NCBI GenBank assembly: GCA_002633005.1
Contig: NMRA01000427.1
Coordinates: forward strand, 7,518-69,517
DNA: 62,000 nt
DNA from: Phoronis australis
Taxonomy: Eukaryota; Phoronida; Phoronidae
Direction: 5' to 3'
The notes under the pieces were generated by a model that was not told the DNA's origin, searched no databases, and worked only from the letters and a program-made list of their open reading frames with translations. Numbering within the stretch: the stretch's first letter is position 1; each line of letters opens with the position of its first letter. This document shows positions 1 to 13,100 of this stretch, piece by piece. A program made the translations under genes and the position numbers.

Positions 1-51
1 TGAGCCGATCGACTACGTCGGGCTCGGTTCCTGGACCTGGTGAAGAAAAAC
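1..51 (+). CDS. Possible 3' part of an exon at the window edge
   Basis: A short open stretch rich in Arg and Lys (reads RARFLDLVKKN at its end) runs into a consensus donor GTAAGT at 52. A phase-0-compatible continuation exists at 1162 after a TTTACATTTCAG acceptor (reads RTGHDNFKK and onward, open to about 1310). Both are too short for any family to be recognised, and the window edge hides the upstream part. It could equally be chance. Confidence 0.22.
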
Positions 52-629
52 GTAAGTATTTTTTGTCATCCCTTATGCTCGCATGATGCTGTTGGCTGTT
101 TAGATAAAATATACCGTGTTTGCGTGGGATTTTGTGTTCATGAAATTACAGACTATGTACTTGTACCACATTTAAAGTCAGAGAAACATTGTTACTTAGT
201 GAAAGATAAACGTCTAGGCGAATATACGATGGTGCCTTCAATGTTGTATTTGTTCTTTGTAAAGTAGATTTACTGTAACAAGTCCGATGTTGTCGGATTG
301 AATTGGTATTCCGGGATTTTCAATGCCAGTGGCAGATCCAGAATTTTTGGAATGGTGTTCGCAAATGAAATAATGTCAAGCCATTGTTTTAAGTTACCAT
401 TTAAGTTTTATTAATAAGAGGTGGAGACAGCAATCTTCAGCTGTGTCTTATGTTTCATTTCCTTGTTTTCTGTAGATCCCCCCAACCCCCTTGCTATTGT
501 GCACTCTCTGTTGACTGAATTTGATGACATAATATATTGATAAGCCATTGTATCCTGCATACCAGTACTAGCCTAACCCTTAGTCCTACACACCTGGCCC
601 TATTGTTCACTCTTGACTTTTGTTTACAA

Positions 630-813
630 AATAATCCAGTCCAGTCTACACCCTGATTGCTTATTTAATATTTACCAATGAGTAAACTGTTTTTCGCTTG
701 TTGAACCTTTTCTTACTGTCAATAATCCAGTCCAGTCTACACCCTGATTGCTTAGTTTAATATTTACCAGTGAGTAAACTGTATTTCACTTGTTGAATCT
801 TTTCTTACTATCA
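630..813. repeat. Tandem duplication, two copies of about 91 bp
   Basis: The block starting aataatccagtccagtctac at 630 is repeated at 721 with a handful of substitutions, and both copies end in a similar cttttcttact. There is no coding signal. It is a local tandem duplication in non-coding DNA. Confidence 0.85.
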
Positions 814-1508
814 TGCAGCTCTTGCGTGACAGTGCACATGTACTTTTATCTCCTCTTTTTCGAACCACTCATTAAAGCGTTTTAAAGGTTCGGTTTCTTT
901 TCATAAATGTTTTCATCGTTGGTTTCTAATTCGTTCAATTGCTTCCCAAAACATCCAGTTCTTCATAATTTTAAAACTCCTGAGTCCTGAGCATTGAGCA
1001 ACACTCAACAATCCCTCTCAAAAATGTTGCCCTTCCGGCAAATAGTGATGTGACCTGACTACATGAGTGTAAGTTGTGGTACACTACTGCACGTGCTTAA
1101 GGTCATCAGTACCAGAAGTTTTAAATTCACACCACCAAAACTGTGACTGTTTACATTTCAGAGAACTGGCCATGACAATTTCAAGAAGGTATACCGCTTG
1201 ACAGTTGCATTTATGTACACGTTGAAGCCTGGAGAATACAGACTTGATCAGGGCTTGGGATTTCCATCTTTTAAGAGAAATTCTTTTTTTTTTGGTGTAG
1301 ATTTTCTCTGATTGGATTTCCAGTTTCCTCTTTTTATGATTTTTTCGACTTTATTAAATGTTTAGTTCAGGTAAATTTTACATCCAAAAATGTCTATCAC
1401 CCAAGCCTAATTTTTGTGTATCATACATCAGCTGGAAATTTCTCCGCTGTTTTTGTTATTGTTCCAATTCCTGTAAAAAGATCAATGACAGGGCCCAGGT
1501 ATCAATTC

Positions 1509-1900
1509 CGGTATTTTTGGCACTTAATCATGTTTGAAAGTGTTGTACTGTGTTTGGAAATTTATTTGAAAAGCTGTTTTTTTTTCTGCTCAACAGCTCA
1601 TGACCTTACTGGATTTAAGGGCCCCGTCAGAGCATTTATTAGTGTGCCCTCCACTCATTTCCAATGTTCTATGTATATCAAATGCTTTGAGATGCCAGCA
1701 GGGACGGTATTTTTGGCACTTAATCGTGTTTGAAAGTGTTGTACTGTGTTTTGAAATTTGTTTGAAAAGCTGTTTTTTTTTCTGCTGAACAGCTTATGAC
1801 CTTACTGGATTTAAAGGCCCCACCGGAGCATTTATTAGTGTGCCCTCCACTCATTTCCAATGTTCTATGTATATCAAATGCTTTGAGATGCCAGCAGGGT
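1509..1900. repeat. Tandem duplication, two copies of 196 bp
   Basis: Copy 1 (1509-1704) and copy 2 (1705-1900) are nearly identical, running from cggtatttttggcacttaat to gagatgccagcaggg. The short open frames seen here on both strands follow from the repeat and do not resemble proteins I know. Confidence 0.9.
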
Positions 1901-2199
1901 AGTATTCTGCAAGCAGCTTTGTTGACCATTGTGGTCAGTGAGAATGTCCTACTCATATGTGTATGAATGCATAGTATGTGCACCTCATTCATGTACCACA
2001 CCAGTATTGCCTGTGTTGTTTTGGAAATGTGTAAGCTGCTTGTGTTGTATGGGCATTGTTGAGCTTGAAGTGCTAGTACTCCTATAAAACTAGGGATGTA
2101 TTTATTTCGACATGTGTCCGTTATTGTTGTTACTAGTTTATTGCTTAACCAGTGTATCTATTTTGAATATTCTTCAAGCCTTGGATGACTGATCTTTTC

Positions 2200-3286
2200 A
2201 GTTTAGGATAGTTATTGTTTTCATCCCATGAAGTGAATTACATTCTGTCTTTTTGTTCAGTGACTCCTGGTGTGGTTTGGAAATGGTTGTTTTTTCGGCT
2301 GAAATGCAGATTTTTTACTAAGTTCTGCAATGACCCTGTCATTTCCACATGGTTATCTTGAAAAGCAAATTCTTGTATACATATTATTTTCATCTTGTGA
2401 GGTGTGCAATTTATTGCGGTTTTCAGTGACTGGTTCCACCAGGGATAGCAGTATTGTGCACCTACCGGTACTTTGCTCAAACCCATGTTTCATATTATTA
2501 TATTGATAACTTTTCCTCGTGAAGGTAGTGATCTCAGCAGTTATATCACTTATGGTGTTTTGTCAAGTAGTAGAACCTTGTACTGCTATGACACAAATTT
2601 TGAAGGTTCCTATGTTGTAGTTAAGTCCCACTTTAAATATTTTGCTCACCATGTGAGTTATTGTTTACATGGAGGGATTCATACTTATGGATGATCTCAT
2701 CAGGGATTGCATGTAACACTATTTGGGTGTGTATATTTGTTACATGTTCATTGTATAAAGTGTATTGTTTATATTGCAGAGTTTATAATTGTTAGTTTAA
2801 AAGATTTCGGTAGGTTATCTCAACAGTGCTTAGTGCATGTTTTGCTCATCCTGTGAAGTGTAATATTTATACTGAAGAGTTTATCATCGCTAGTGCCTGT
2901 GTCCCTTATTGCTTTTCCCATAGTATGAACAACTAGTCATGTTAACGTTTGAAATTCTCATGTACAATATATATTACATTATTCCGAAATCTTACACTTA
3001 TTTTCATTGCCCAAGCACTAATCTGAAGAGTGGCCTACTAGTTATGTGGAATGTGCACAATGCATTGTTAAGCCAGGTGATCGTATGCCGCTGGGTTTTT
3101 GTTTTCTTACTCTTTGTGAACGCAGTGCCTGTAAATCGCATTTATTCCTAAGTTTATGTAATCATTTTAAATTACAAAACATGAAACCCTGGGAACCGGT
3201 GGGGCAGTTAAATTTTGACATCGACAATATATACGTGTCATTTGAAGTAGTAGCCCGTTGTAGGGGGCCACGACCAAAAATATGTG
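2200..3286. other. Non-coding stretch with weak degenerate repeats
   Basis: Loose variants of a unit beginning tttt(c/g)(a/c)tc..(a/t)gtga recur near 2218, 2388, 2640 and 2841, often followed by a T-rich run and a cagtga-like end. They are too diverged to define a period by eye. No exon or RNA gene is seen. Confidence 0.35.
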
Positions 3287-3822
3287 TACACATCACATGT
3301 TTAACCACAAACAACAAGTGAAAGAGTTACTTTTTCATATGGGTACACATCACATGTTTAACCACAAACAACAAGTGAAAGAGTTACTTTTTCAGGTAAG
3401 CGACCCGTTGCGCGCTTTGGTTGTTTTTGTCCGTTTTAGGTGGCAAGTGGCGCTTTTTTCTTTGACGATTTCAGTGAGGTGCGTTTCAAAAAATCGTACT
3501 GTAGGCCTAAGTCATTTTTTCTGTGCCAGTTAATTTAGGTACACAGCAACTGAAAAAATGGATAAANCAACAAGTGAAAGAGTTACTTTTTCATATGGGC
3601 ACACATCACATGTTTAACCACAAACAATAAGTGAAAGAGTTACATTTTCAGGTAAGCGACGCGTTGCGCGCTTTGGTTGTTTTTGTCCGTTTTAGGTGGC
3701 AAGTGGCGCTTTTTTCTTTGACGATTTCGCTGAGGTACGTTCCAGAAAATCGTACTGTAGGCCTAAGTCATTTTTTCTCTGCCAGTTAATTTAGGTACAC
3801 AGCAACTGAAAAAATGGATAAA
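3287..3822. repeat. Nested tandem repeats interrupted by a single N
   Basis: A 57-bp unit (tacacatcacatgtttaacc and on) occurs twice at 3287 and 3344. The larger block 3312-3566 is then repeated as 3568-3822, both 255 bp long, exactly on either side of the N at 3567. The exact fit of the block to the N suggests an unmerged contig overlap or two haplotypes placed in series rather than a biological repeat. The 57-bp unit inside each block is probably real. Confidence 0.85.
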
Positions 3823-6048
3823 TCACGTCATTTTAAATCTCCATATCGCTCCGTTATGGCCACTTCGACTTGGATGGATTTTGGCTCTTTCAAACAATAT
3901 TTATGCGTTCCTTGACGAGAATTCCAGCAAGTCAAGTTTCGCCTAATTCAGCTTTTCATTCATTTTTATACCGTGTATGGTCGCTGGCAAAATAAGATAC
4001 CTTCAAGATTTTAGTCTAGATGTTTCCTAACTCGGTTTTTGGCCATAACACTAGTTATAGGAATCTGATTATGAGCGCGCAAGAGAAGACGGAACATATT
4101 TGCGACGTTTCGGTTACTCAAAGTTAATGAGCCTAAACGTCAGAAGATATTTGTTTTCTCTTTCTCGCTTATAATGATTTTCAAGGGTTTCCGTCATTCA
4201 ATTTCGGCAAGGTCGTCGCTTTCTCGCAAAACTACCGATTGGATGATCAATTACGCACTTATTTGCTCTCCGTTTTAACGTTGGTCATCGTCAATACACC
4301 TCCAAAAATTGCACATCGTCTTTGCGCAAACTACACTGAGATTTAAGTCTCCCAGAAAAAGTTGAAGATCGGATAGTGTTTAAAAGTCTAATTCTAAATT
4401 TCTCCAGTTAGTGCACAAATGAAGTAAAAGAAAGTAGTTCTGCTTGTCACGTCGGCTGTTGGTATCATTATCTCGATTTATTACCCACAACGCGTGACTG
4501 GACAAAGCCTTTTCAAATTAGCCGGTGGAGCGTGAGACCCCTGAGGTCCCAATCGAGTCCTCACGACAACTTTGCGTTATGTGGATCAGGATCTCCGCGG
4601 TCGAAGTTGTATTTAAGTGGCACAGCCCTGGAATTGTTCCAACCCCAAGAATAATATTCAATNCCTCACGACAACTTTGCGTTATGTCATAACCCAGCTC
4701 CGTGACCATGATTCCCACCAAAAAAAAACGCCTTTTACACGGTGTTAAAACTCACCTCACCGTTCCGGAATATAGTGAACAAGCTAAGACATGAATGTAC
4801 GTATTTGGGCTAATTCGTTGCCCACAGGACGAACGCACGTTCAATGCAGTTCACAGAATAAACTGTGATAACCTAATGCATTATCGCATATCTTCGGAGA
4901 TTTGATTGTAGGCAAACATCCGGTGACCAACATCGGTGTACGTGCATCCGGCTATGTTCAACCCATGAGATACTTACCTGATCAGTAGAACTTATGCAAT
5001 TCTTAACAATACATGTGCATAGTTTTCGTGCAAGTTTACTTTGTGCTGAGTTGTATTCTTAATGCAGTTTCCACCGTTTGCAACTCTTTGAACTTTGTTC
5101 CTACAACTAGCTTCGAAGAAAATGATGTTTGTCGGCTTGGCCACGCCAGTTAAGTTTAACTTCTTCCAGACCCAACAACAAGAAGGCATTTCGGGAGCTG
5201 GGGGAAATCAGGATCGCTCTAAAATCCATTGGCCATAATCGGTGCTGTGATTGATATCCAACGTGTAAGATCAGTTATTATTGTCAGCTATTCACGCTGT
5301 CACATACCGACTCGGACATGGATTGTAATCTGTGTGTGGATTGTCTAATCTTATTATTCTAATGTATAATATACTGCCTGTGGTCCATCGGTAAGTCATA
5401 TCGTTCACATAACACTGGTACTCTATCATATTCCTAAGCACCAAGGTCTTTGAGGTTGTGCCAGTGAACATCAATTCAAGGGGGGGGGGGCTCCCAAAAT
5501 GAAACCATTTCGCAAGTTGGGTGTATTGTCATTGGTTGTGTTAGGCAATGACCACCATCCTACTGGCTCCACAGTAGAGACTGTGAAGCTCCATGTGAGG
5601 CACTTCATACGCCGGAAGATTTTCGCTTCGAAAAAAATGCCTCGCATTGACTTCAGCGTCAGTGCTACGTTGTTAGGAATGGTTTTGGGCATAGAGGGAC
5701 AACTAAGGAGGCCGTCGATGTATTTAATTCCTTCCAACTCAAAACAAATACGAGTGCAGCCGATAACGAGTACGTCTAAACCGTGCATCAAGCGTGCTAG
5801 GAACAATGTCTGAGAGCTTGGAACTTCCTCGCCAGAACACGCGCGTTTATCATAAAAACTGTCCCCGAAAATACTCAGGCTCTTGAACACGCTGGGTTGG
5901 GGACATTATATTTGTCAGCCAAGAACACGCGTTTTGGTGGGACATATTGGTTGAAGTCACTTCTTTTGTTAATGTCAAAAATGTTTTCCCATCTAGCGCA
6001 ACTTCTCAAAACAGAGGTACTCACGAGTTCCGAACAGTTGTAGAGACA
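3823..6048. other. Non-coding or unrecognised stretch
   Basis: A single N lies at 4663, flanked by a 24-base direct repeat (4559-4582 and 4664-4687). Open frames of 139 codons (minus, 5471-5890) and 104 codons (plus, 5499-5813) overlap each other on opposite strands; neither resembles a family I know, and neither has clear splice or start context. There is an 11-base G run near 5480. I make no gene call. Confidence 0.4.
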
Positions 6049-6240
6049 GCAATAATAATATAGACCGGAAATTTTCATGATTTCTAATAATAGTATAGAC
6101 CCGACATTTTTGCCACTAGAAGAGCAGAATAATAATATAGACTGGAGCTTTGCGGAAAAAAAAACAGTGTAGAATGGAATCAATGTTAAAGATGGCAAAT
6201 TTGTGGAACTTTAAAAATAGTATAGACTGGAATAATAATA
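6049..6240. repeat. Four copies of an AATAATA(G)TATAGACYGG motif
   Basis: The motif aataatatagaccgg and close variants occurs near 6051, 6084, 6128 and 6214 with unequal spacing, and a partial copy (gtatagaccgg) lies near 6744. It is an imperfect short repeat cluster of unknown meaning in AT-rich non-coding DNA. Confidence 0.6.
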
Positions 6241-6853
6241 ATATTGATTACATATTTGAGTGAAATGTAAAATGTTCACGACGGAAGCAAACTGGCATGA
6301 CTCAGCTGAGAAATCTCATAACTTACAATTTTTCATTGGGCAACGAGGTATACATACGATGCGCCTGTTGATACTAATCAGATTACATACCTGGGAGTCC
6401 GATTATTTAAGCTTTGAAAGGTACAGTTGTATACTTAACGAATAAAATCTTTTTCATGTGCATGTTATTACAAGTGACTTCCGTGTGTACCGTGGAATTG
6501 TATACAATCCTTAAAATTGTTAACTTGTTAGGAGTGTCTCCGCGTCTATTGGTTAGGACTGTGAGTTCTCCCTCAGGCATCAAGGGTTCGAAACTGGGTG
6601 TCCAAAAATTTTGAGTAACAAAATTGCGTTCAAGAAATGAATAAGAAACAGCCAAGTTGAGCCTACTCCGAATTTCATCTCCACCAAATAATTGTGGACG
6701 AGTAGAAAATCCATCTATAATTAATAGACACAAAATATGCTTCGTATAGACCGGAAAAAAAATTGAAATAACTAATCGTTTATGTTTGGCTATTCGGAAC
6801 TCGAGAGTGGGAGTGCAGCCACACATAATTTTGAATGTATCATGTTTTTGCAG

Positions 6854-7118
6854 AATATTTTCGGATTATATGTGAATACGCCACTCTGCACCTTGCATGC
6901 AAGAATTCAAAAGAAGTATTGTCAATAACCTCGGCAATGTACGGTCGGAAAGACAACCAACTCTTCTACGAGTTGTGAGTCATCGCGTTCCTTATCTGTT
7001 GTGAGCAAAATGTGTGATGGAAGGCAAATGTGTCGGGTACATGCGTCGAACACAGTCTTTGGGGATCCTTGTGAATACACTTACAAATATCTGGCTGTTA
7101 CGTATCAATGTGTGTCAA
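6854..7118 (+). CDS. SUEL / D-galactoside (rhamnose)-binding lectin domain exon, with frameshift
   Basis: The acceptor TTTTTGCAG ends at 6853 and the donor GTAAGT starts at 7119; both borders are phase 1. The first part reads [13 protein letters not shown]...SAMYGRKD, which fits the start of a SUEL lectin domain (CE..TL.L.C, then YGR). The second part reads CDGRQMC...[10 protein letters not shown] and [11 protein letters not shown], the family's hallmark C-terminal half. The two halves are in different frames: a one-base shift must lie between about 6940 and 6958, and the first frame stops at TGA 6976-6978. It is either a sequencing error or allele, or a decayed domain. Family members bind galactose or rhamnose and sit at the N terminus of adhesion receptors. 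Linkage to the EGF exons 5.5 kb downstream is inferred from strand and phase. Confidence 0.75.
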
Positions 7119-10100
7119 GTAAGTTAATCTTTCATTGCTTCCAGGCTCTCAGAATGTTGGATACGTTTGTGATGGATCCAGTACGCTTGTCTTGCTTTCG
7201 CCAAAAATTGCGTTAAGAAAAATTCTTAATCGGCGTGGTCAGACGAGATTACTACGACATCTAAGCATATGCTACAGTTGCGGGTGCATTGAAATAGTGC
7301 TAAGAGAATTGTTAGTTGGTGTCGTCACATGTCATTGAGATGACCACGCCATTTTGATATACGCTACAGCTGCAAATGCATGCTGGGTAATTTATTTAGA
7401 AAACCAGCATAAGTGTACATTATCTTACTTTGATCCTGCCGAATTATCTTCAGTGATTTCAGCACTATTTCCGACGAGAAAAATAAAACATTACTTGTAC
7501 ACCAAAAGCCATGCCAAGCTATCATTTTTGGCAATATAACTAGTTTTCACGTGCTTTACTTCCTCCTTCTGTAGATTGTCTCTTGGGTCGAACTTTTTTA
7601 AGCAGACTCGCGAATTGTCTACAAAATGTTGGTAACTGACTTTTAGGGAAGCCGACTCGTGGACAAAGCGACTTCGCCACCTGGTGACTGTATGCTGAGT
7701 GTTTGGTTGAAATCCGTATCGTAATTATGTAAATGCTATGCGTTATTAGAACCATGCACCTTTTCATGACATCAACCATTACTATTGAATTGTGGAAGGG
7801 CAGAAAACATCATACACCTTACAAGATCAGAATTGAACAAATGAATTCCGAGTTTACCTTGGGAAAAGTTAGGAAACGAGGGTGCGTCATTACCCAATAA
7901 ATGGACAATATTCAGATCTGGCTCAATAATTATGTTACCTTCTCATTTGAGTAATGAACAAGTTGAGATCTATTGTATAGCGATAAATGGTGTACATGTG
8001 TTTCAAAAAAATTCACAAAGAAACCAATCATTGCCACTTCAAGAGGAATCAACACAGTTTGCTATGAACGTAAAGCAGTCGTTACTTTATAACAATGTCT
8101 AATCTTTGAAAGTTTTAAAAATTACAGTATTTGCGTTTGGAGACAGCTTGTTGTGTATTTTAGGAAGTTTGAATTTTGGATTGAGATTTCGTTATTATGG
8201 CGTTAAATATTAGCGATCGGCATCAAACTGCATATTGACGTCACACTAAATAATAGGCTTACTAAGTGTAGCTATTTGGTGTGACTTACACGTAAGTGAT
8301 ATGGAAAATTTGAATCTTATAAAAAAACATTTCTTTTCTAGATTATTCACAACGCTTTATTCACAGTGCAAGTAACAAAACACCATAATCACCACCAAGT
8401 AAAATACAATAGAGTAATCTTGATCTTGAATTTGGCTAGGTTCGGGAGTTCAAACGGTACACTTACATGTATGTGCTGGCCGATATTTTGTAAGCGCCGC
8501 AGGCCCAAATTGTCTGGCCTGCACTGTTCACTTATGTGACGCTGTTTCACCTATTAAGCAGCTAATTTAAGTTAGTGAGTGGCCGCCTAGTTTTCTATAA
8601 TTTTAAGCCTAGACAATTGTTTGCTGCTTTAAATTGATCGACTAAATGCTTGACCATAAGCTTGAGATATAACGAATTTAATGAAAGCGTTTGAGCACAA
8701 GGCAGTGCTTATTCCGCCAACACACGCAGTCAAAAAGCCGTAGCACTCATGCGTGCTAGCTTTGTTCGTGGTTTGCTCGAGCAACGACAAAGGGGCTATT
8801 CGGAAAATTTACATTCACTAGAGGGTGCGCGTGTACTAGTGGTGATGGAATAACAGTCTCGATTTCGCGAGCCCTTATTGGTGAAATGGCTTGAAGCCGT
8901 ACCAACTGAATACGATATTGCGTGAAAAGGGTGCTTCTATGAAAGGAAGTATGCACGACCTGATACAAAGGTAAGGTTTGTGATTGTTTTAACAATTATT
9001 CCATGTTTATTCTACTGATGCCTGTTAACTGAGGTACTTATTCCGGTCCTTAGCGGGAGATTGGCATAGGGTGTTGGGGTTGTAAAATTTGGTGCAATTG
9101 AATGTGTGGAAATAACAGGTAAAAGTGTCTTTGAGAAATAGCATGGTGAGGCAATTCCTAACCTTCATGAAGTTGCATCAAGTCCATTTCATAAAACTGT
9201 TGTGCTATCAATTGTAAACTCATAAAAATTCATTACATTTTCTTAATTCTCAGTGACTGCCATAGTCTTAACACATGCTTTGAAATGTTGCAAGTCGTTT
9301 ATACGTACAAAAGAATACCATTTTTGGGGGAAATTGCATTTTGATGGTGCCGTACGATTTGCAATTAATTTTAAACAACAGAAATTAGGTTATCCATCAT
9401 TTTTAAATGACCTAAGTCTTCATATCTCGGCTTCTATTAGAAAAAAATAAAAAGTCTGAGAAACGGTTCCCTCAGCCTTAAACTAGAAGAATGCTTGACT
9501 GACCCATGAATCTGTAATCGAATCTTAATATTGCTGAAAATATCAAAAATAGAAACGCTTGGAAATGGGTAACAAAGGTTTGAAGTTGTCTCAAATAACT
9601 TGCATATTTTGGAGACAAGTGATGCGTTTAAAGAATTGTTATGGCTACAAATGAAAAATAATGACGCAGTTTTATACAATAATTATTATATACACCCTTG
9701 GTTTCTGAAAATAGTAATTATTTAATTTTGTGTGAAATTGTAGAGCAGTCCCCATATCATATTTTTGAAAAACAGGGCTAGCATTTTAGACCGAGTCTGG
9801 AGTACTTAATTATTCATATTAATTCAATATTTGTTCCATGTTCATTGATATTTTAAGACCACTTCAAGTCGCAACATAGATAAGCTTTGTTACTCCTTTT
9901 CTTTCCCACAGCATTTCTACACACCAGCAGTGATGCATTGCACAATATAAAAGTCAGCGTCCCTGGAGAAATGTGAATCGCACTAGGAAGTTACCATAAG
10001 ACAACGCGCCAGTGGATTGTATGTGTATGAAACAGACAGCGACGCATGCGCAATTCAATCACCTCAGCAGCGACACCGCGAGGAGAATTCTCCAAATAGC

Positions 10101-13100
10101 CCCATTGAATAAGCCAAATTTCTTAACTTTTGTCCTTGAGTCCTGTGGCTGCACATATTGATGGGGACATCATCTAGGGCAAAACACACTTGATAGCCGC
10201 CGTCTTGATCAGTCTCTGGGTGTCGAACTTAGATTCTTGGTATCTTACTTCACCAATCAAACTATACATGAAGCGCAGCTTTGACAAGCATATTCGTGTT
10301 TCAACAAAATTGACAGTCTCCTGCTGAAAAACACTACATTGTTTTTCAACTGGTTCCATAGTACAACTCCCTGTTGCTTGATGGAGTTTGTCCCATAAGT
10401 TGTCGTCTTGGGCCTTGTAACCGTCAATACAAGTAGATTAACGTGAAGCTCTCGCCCACTTGATATACTGTGAGGAAATGTTTGGTAATGAGGTCCAACG
10501 GCAGTGCTGTGATGCTGACTTATTTTGTTGCACATGTAAATATACTTTGTTTTCTTATGCTTCATTGTGGTACGTAACACTAAAGGATAAAAAAGATCAA
10601 TAGTGCACATGTAATGCTGTGCTTCCATGGATCACATGAAAACTTGGCGCATTTAATGTTGTCAACTTCCTTAAAACTTGCACTTTAGATACTTCCTGGA
10701 GACACCAAACTATACAGGAAACCCCTCCCCGTCGAGGCCAAAATGTTCACTATCAGCCGATTTCATCAAGAAAGTTAAACCAGGTTTAAATTGGATTCAG
10801 ACGGCGTTTAAAAAACCGTACTTCAAGAAGGTACCTTACCTGCTTTTACTCCCGTTTAGACCTGGTCTACATGTAAGTCATTTCACCAGCGAGGTCTATA
10901 TTAATGAGACCTGTATTAGATCTTAATTCATGTTAAACTTGATGTTAAATATGACAGAAATGCACAATATATGTGTGCTGAACCGTGGACCTGAATGATG
11001 CCGCGGTTTGCATCACCGACGCAAATTTAGAGCGATAGTGGAGTATTTTCGTTCAGTTTTACGACAACACGAGGTCAAATGTACATGTAGACCATTACGT
11101 GTTGCAGGGTGTCCTTCGATTTCCTCAGACTACTAGGGCATCATCGTCGTAAGCACTACAGGAGGGAATGGTGACAGCATCCACCTCCATTGGTCCCATA
11201 TTCAGGTTGCCGGGCTGAAGTCCCCCACTTTTTGGCCACAAAAATAAACAGCGAAAATTACACGGACATAAAGTTGGGCTTTTATTTGGTATGTTTCGCA
11301 TAATCGTAAAAATGCAATTTGATGCGGCTGTGTACTTTTGTTGGGCACAGGTATTACAAAATAAAAAAGTCCCCTTTTGATTTCTTTGATCTGCCATGGG
11401 CTCCCTCAACATTTTTCTTTGGAATTTCGCACAGACGAAATTTTCTCCCACGCCGCCATTTTTTGAGTGATGCTCTTTAAATATTTGTCGCTGCTCTTTC
11501 CCCAACCATTACTTGATAAGACCCATGTCGCGACCAAAATGGCCGATAAGAGGTGTTGTTGCAGTTAAATTATCCCTTATAAATGTGATGATGTATTCAA
11601 CCTGACTGCGAATATCTTTTGGTCGAGTTTCAATGAGATGATTACACCCAATAGTTTTGCACAGTTAAGCGTAACCCCCTGCGCTACTCCACACAAATTT
11701 TGCGCCAGCCGGGTTGAGTGGGTATAGGAATTTCTGGTTGCGTATAAAGGACACCAGTGGCATTTGCTCGAATCTGAGTATGTTCATGTTGCAAGCAGGA
11801 TTGTGAAATTAACCACAAATATCAGCTTTTATTTGATTATTTAAAAATATTCAAAAGAAAAAATTCAAGAACTCAAACGATACGGGAAAGCATTGAAAAA
11901 AATGCTTATGAAGCCATAGAAAAGTGGTCTTCAAGTTATTCAGACTGTATCCTTTATACGGCGGCCTATTCTATTGTATTTTTGAATACATTAATTTTTC
12001 GTTAATTGGGCCGAATGTCTTGATAATCTTGTGTTTTGTACGAATTTTTGTATTTTGTGATGAATTTGGAGTCTTATTTCCTTCCTCTGGAGAACAATTG
12101 AAAATGCCGGATCTACAGAGGGGCAAAGGGGCAAGTACCCCGTCCGACAGAGGGCCAATGAAAAAGAAAGGCTAAATATAACACGGTTTTTTCGGACTCG
12201 CTGCTGGACGCACTCGGTCTATTTCGTTATATGTGACGTAATTAGCGGCCGTAACGACAAAAATCGTCTTTCATTTCCTTTTTGTTTGGATGAATCCATC
12301 ACCAACCAACTCCCAACACAACCCCACCCCGTCCACACAATCAGTTTAAAACACCTTAACTCTAACTAATAGTTTAAATAAGGCTCTAACTCATTTCTTT
12401 TACCTTCCCACAACCAATCGGATTTAAAAACTTCTGGCATACAGTGTACACCTAATTAAAACGGTGCTTACCTTTTATTTGTACGGTCTAATATTAGTTT
12501 TACGCCACTAGAAAGCGAATTATTGACAATGCGATATATTATCATTTTATTGGCACGATTTTTGTCTAGGAAGCAATTGCATTGACGATTAATCAAGACT
12601 GAAAATAAATAGCGAATTAGTTTTATTCAATAACTGAATGTTAAAGACCATTGACTGACAGGATCATTGTTTTAGAACCGCCCGATCCCTGTTACTCTCA
12701 CCCTTGCTTAAATGATGGAACATGTATCCTACGTGGAGGAGCGGACTTTACCTGCAGCTGTCACCCCGAGTATTCCGGCAATTATTGTGGAAATGGTATG
12801 TACACTGTACTATTAGGCTATGTGCAAATAATTTCGTAGTCATACTGTGGTTAACACTGTGACATTGGATCACATTGATTAACAGACTGTCCCAACATTC
12901 GGACATTTAAATTAACTAGAATATAGAACAAAATCAGACTGATAATTGTTAAAGCAGTTACAACCTCACCTCATTTTCGTCACAAAAACAACCTTTGGTT
13001 CAGATAACTTACCATTCAAGTTGGTATTAAATGTTTCCTTACTCAAACTGGAGGTGCTTTCATACCAGGCACCTCAAATTGGTTGTCGTGCACCGAGAAC

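Noticed and set aside
5471-5890. 139-codon minus frame overlapping a 104-codon plus frame
   Set aside because: Open on both strands, no recognisable domain and no splice or start context. I cannot support either.
7145-7338. Frame reading [13 protein letters not shown] after the SUEL exon
   Set aside because: Phase fits, but it would need a 26-bp intron and has no firm domain match.
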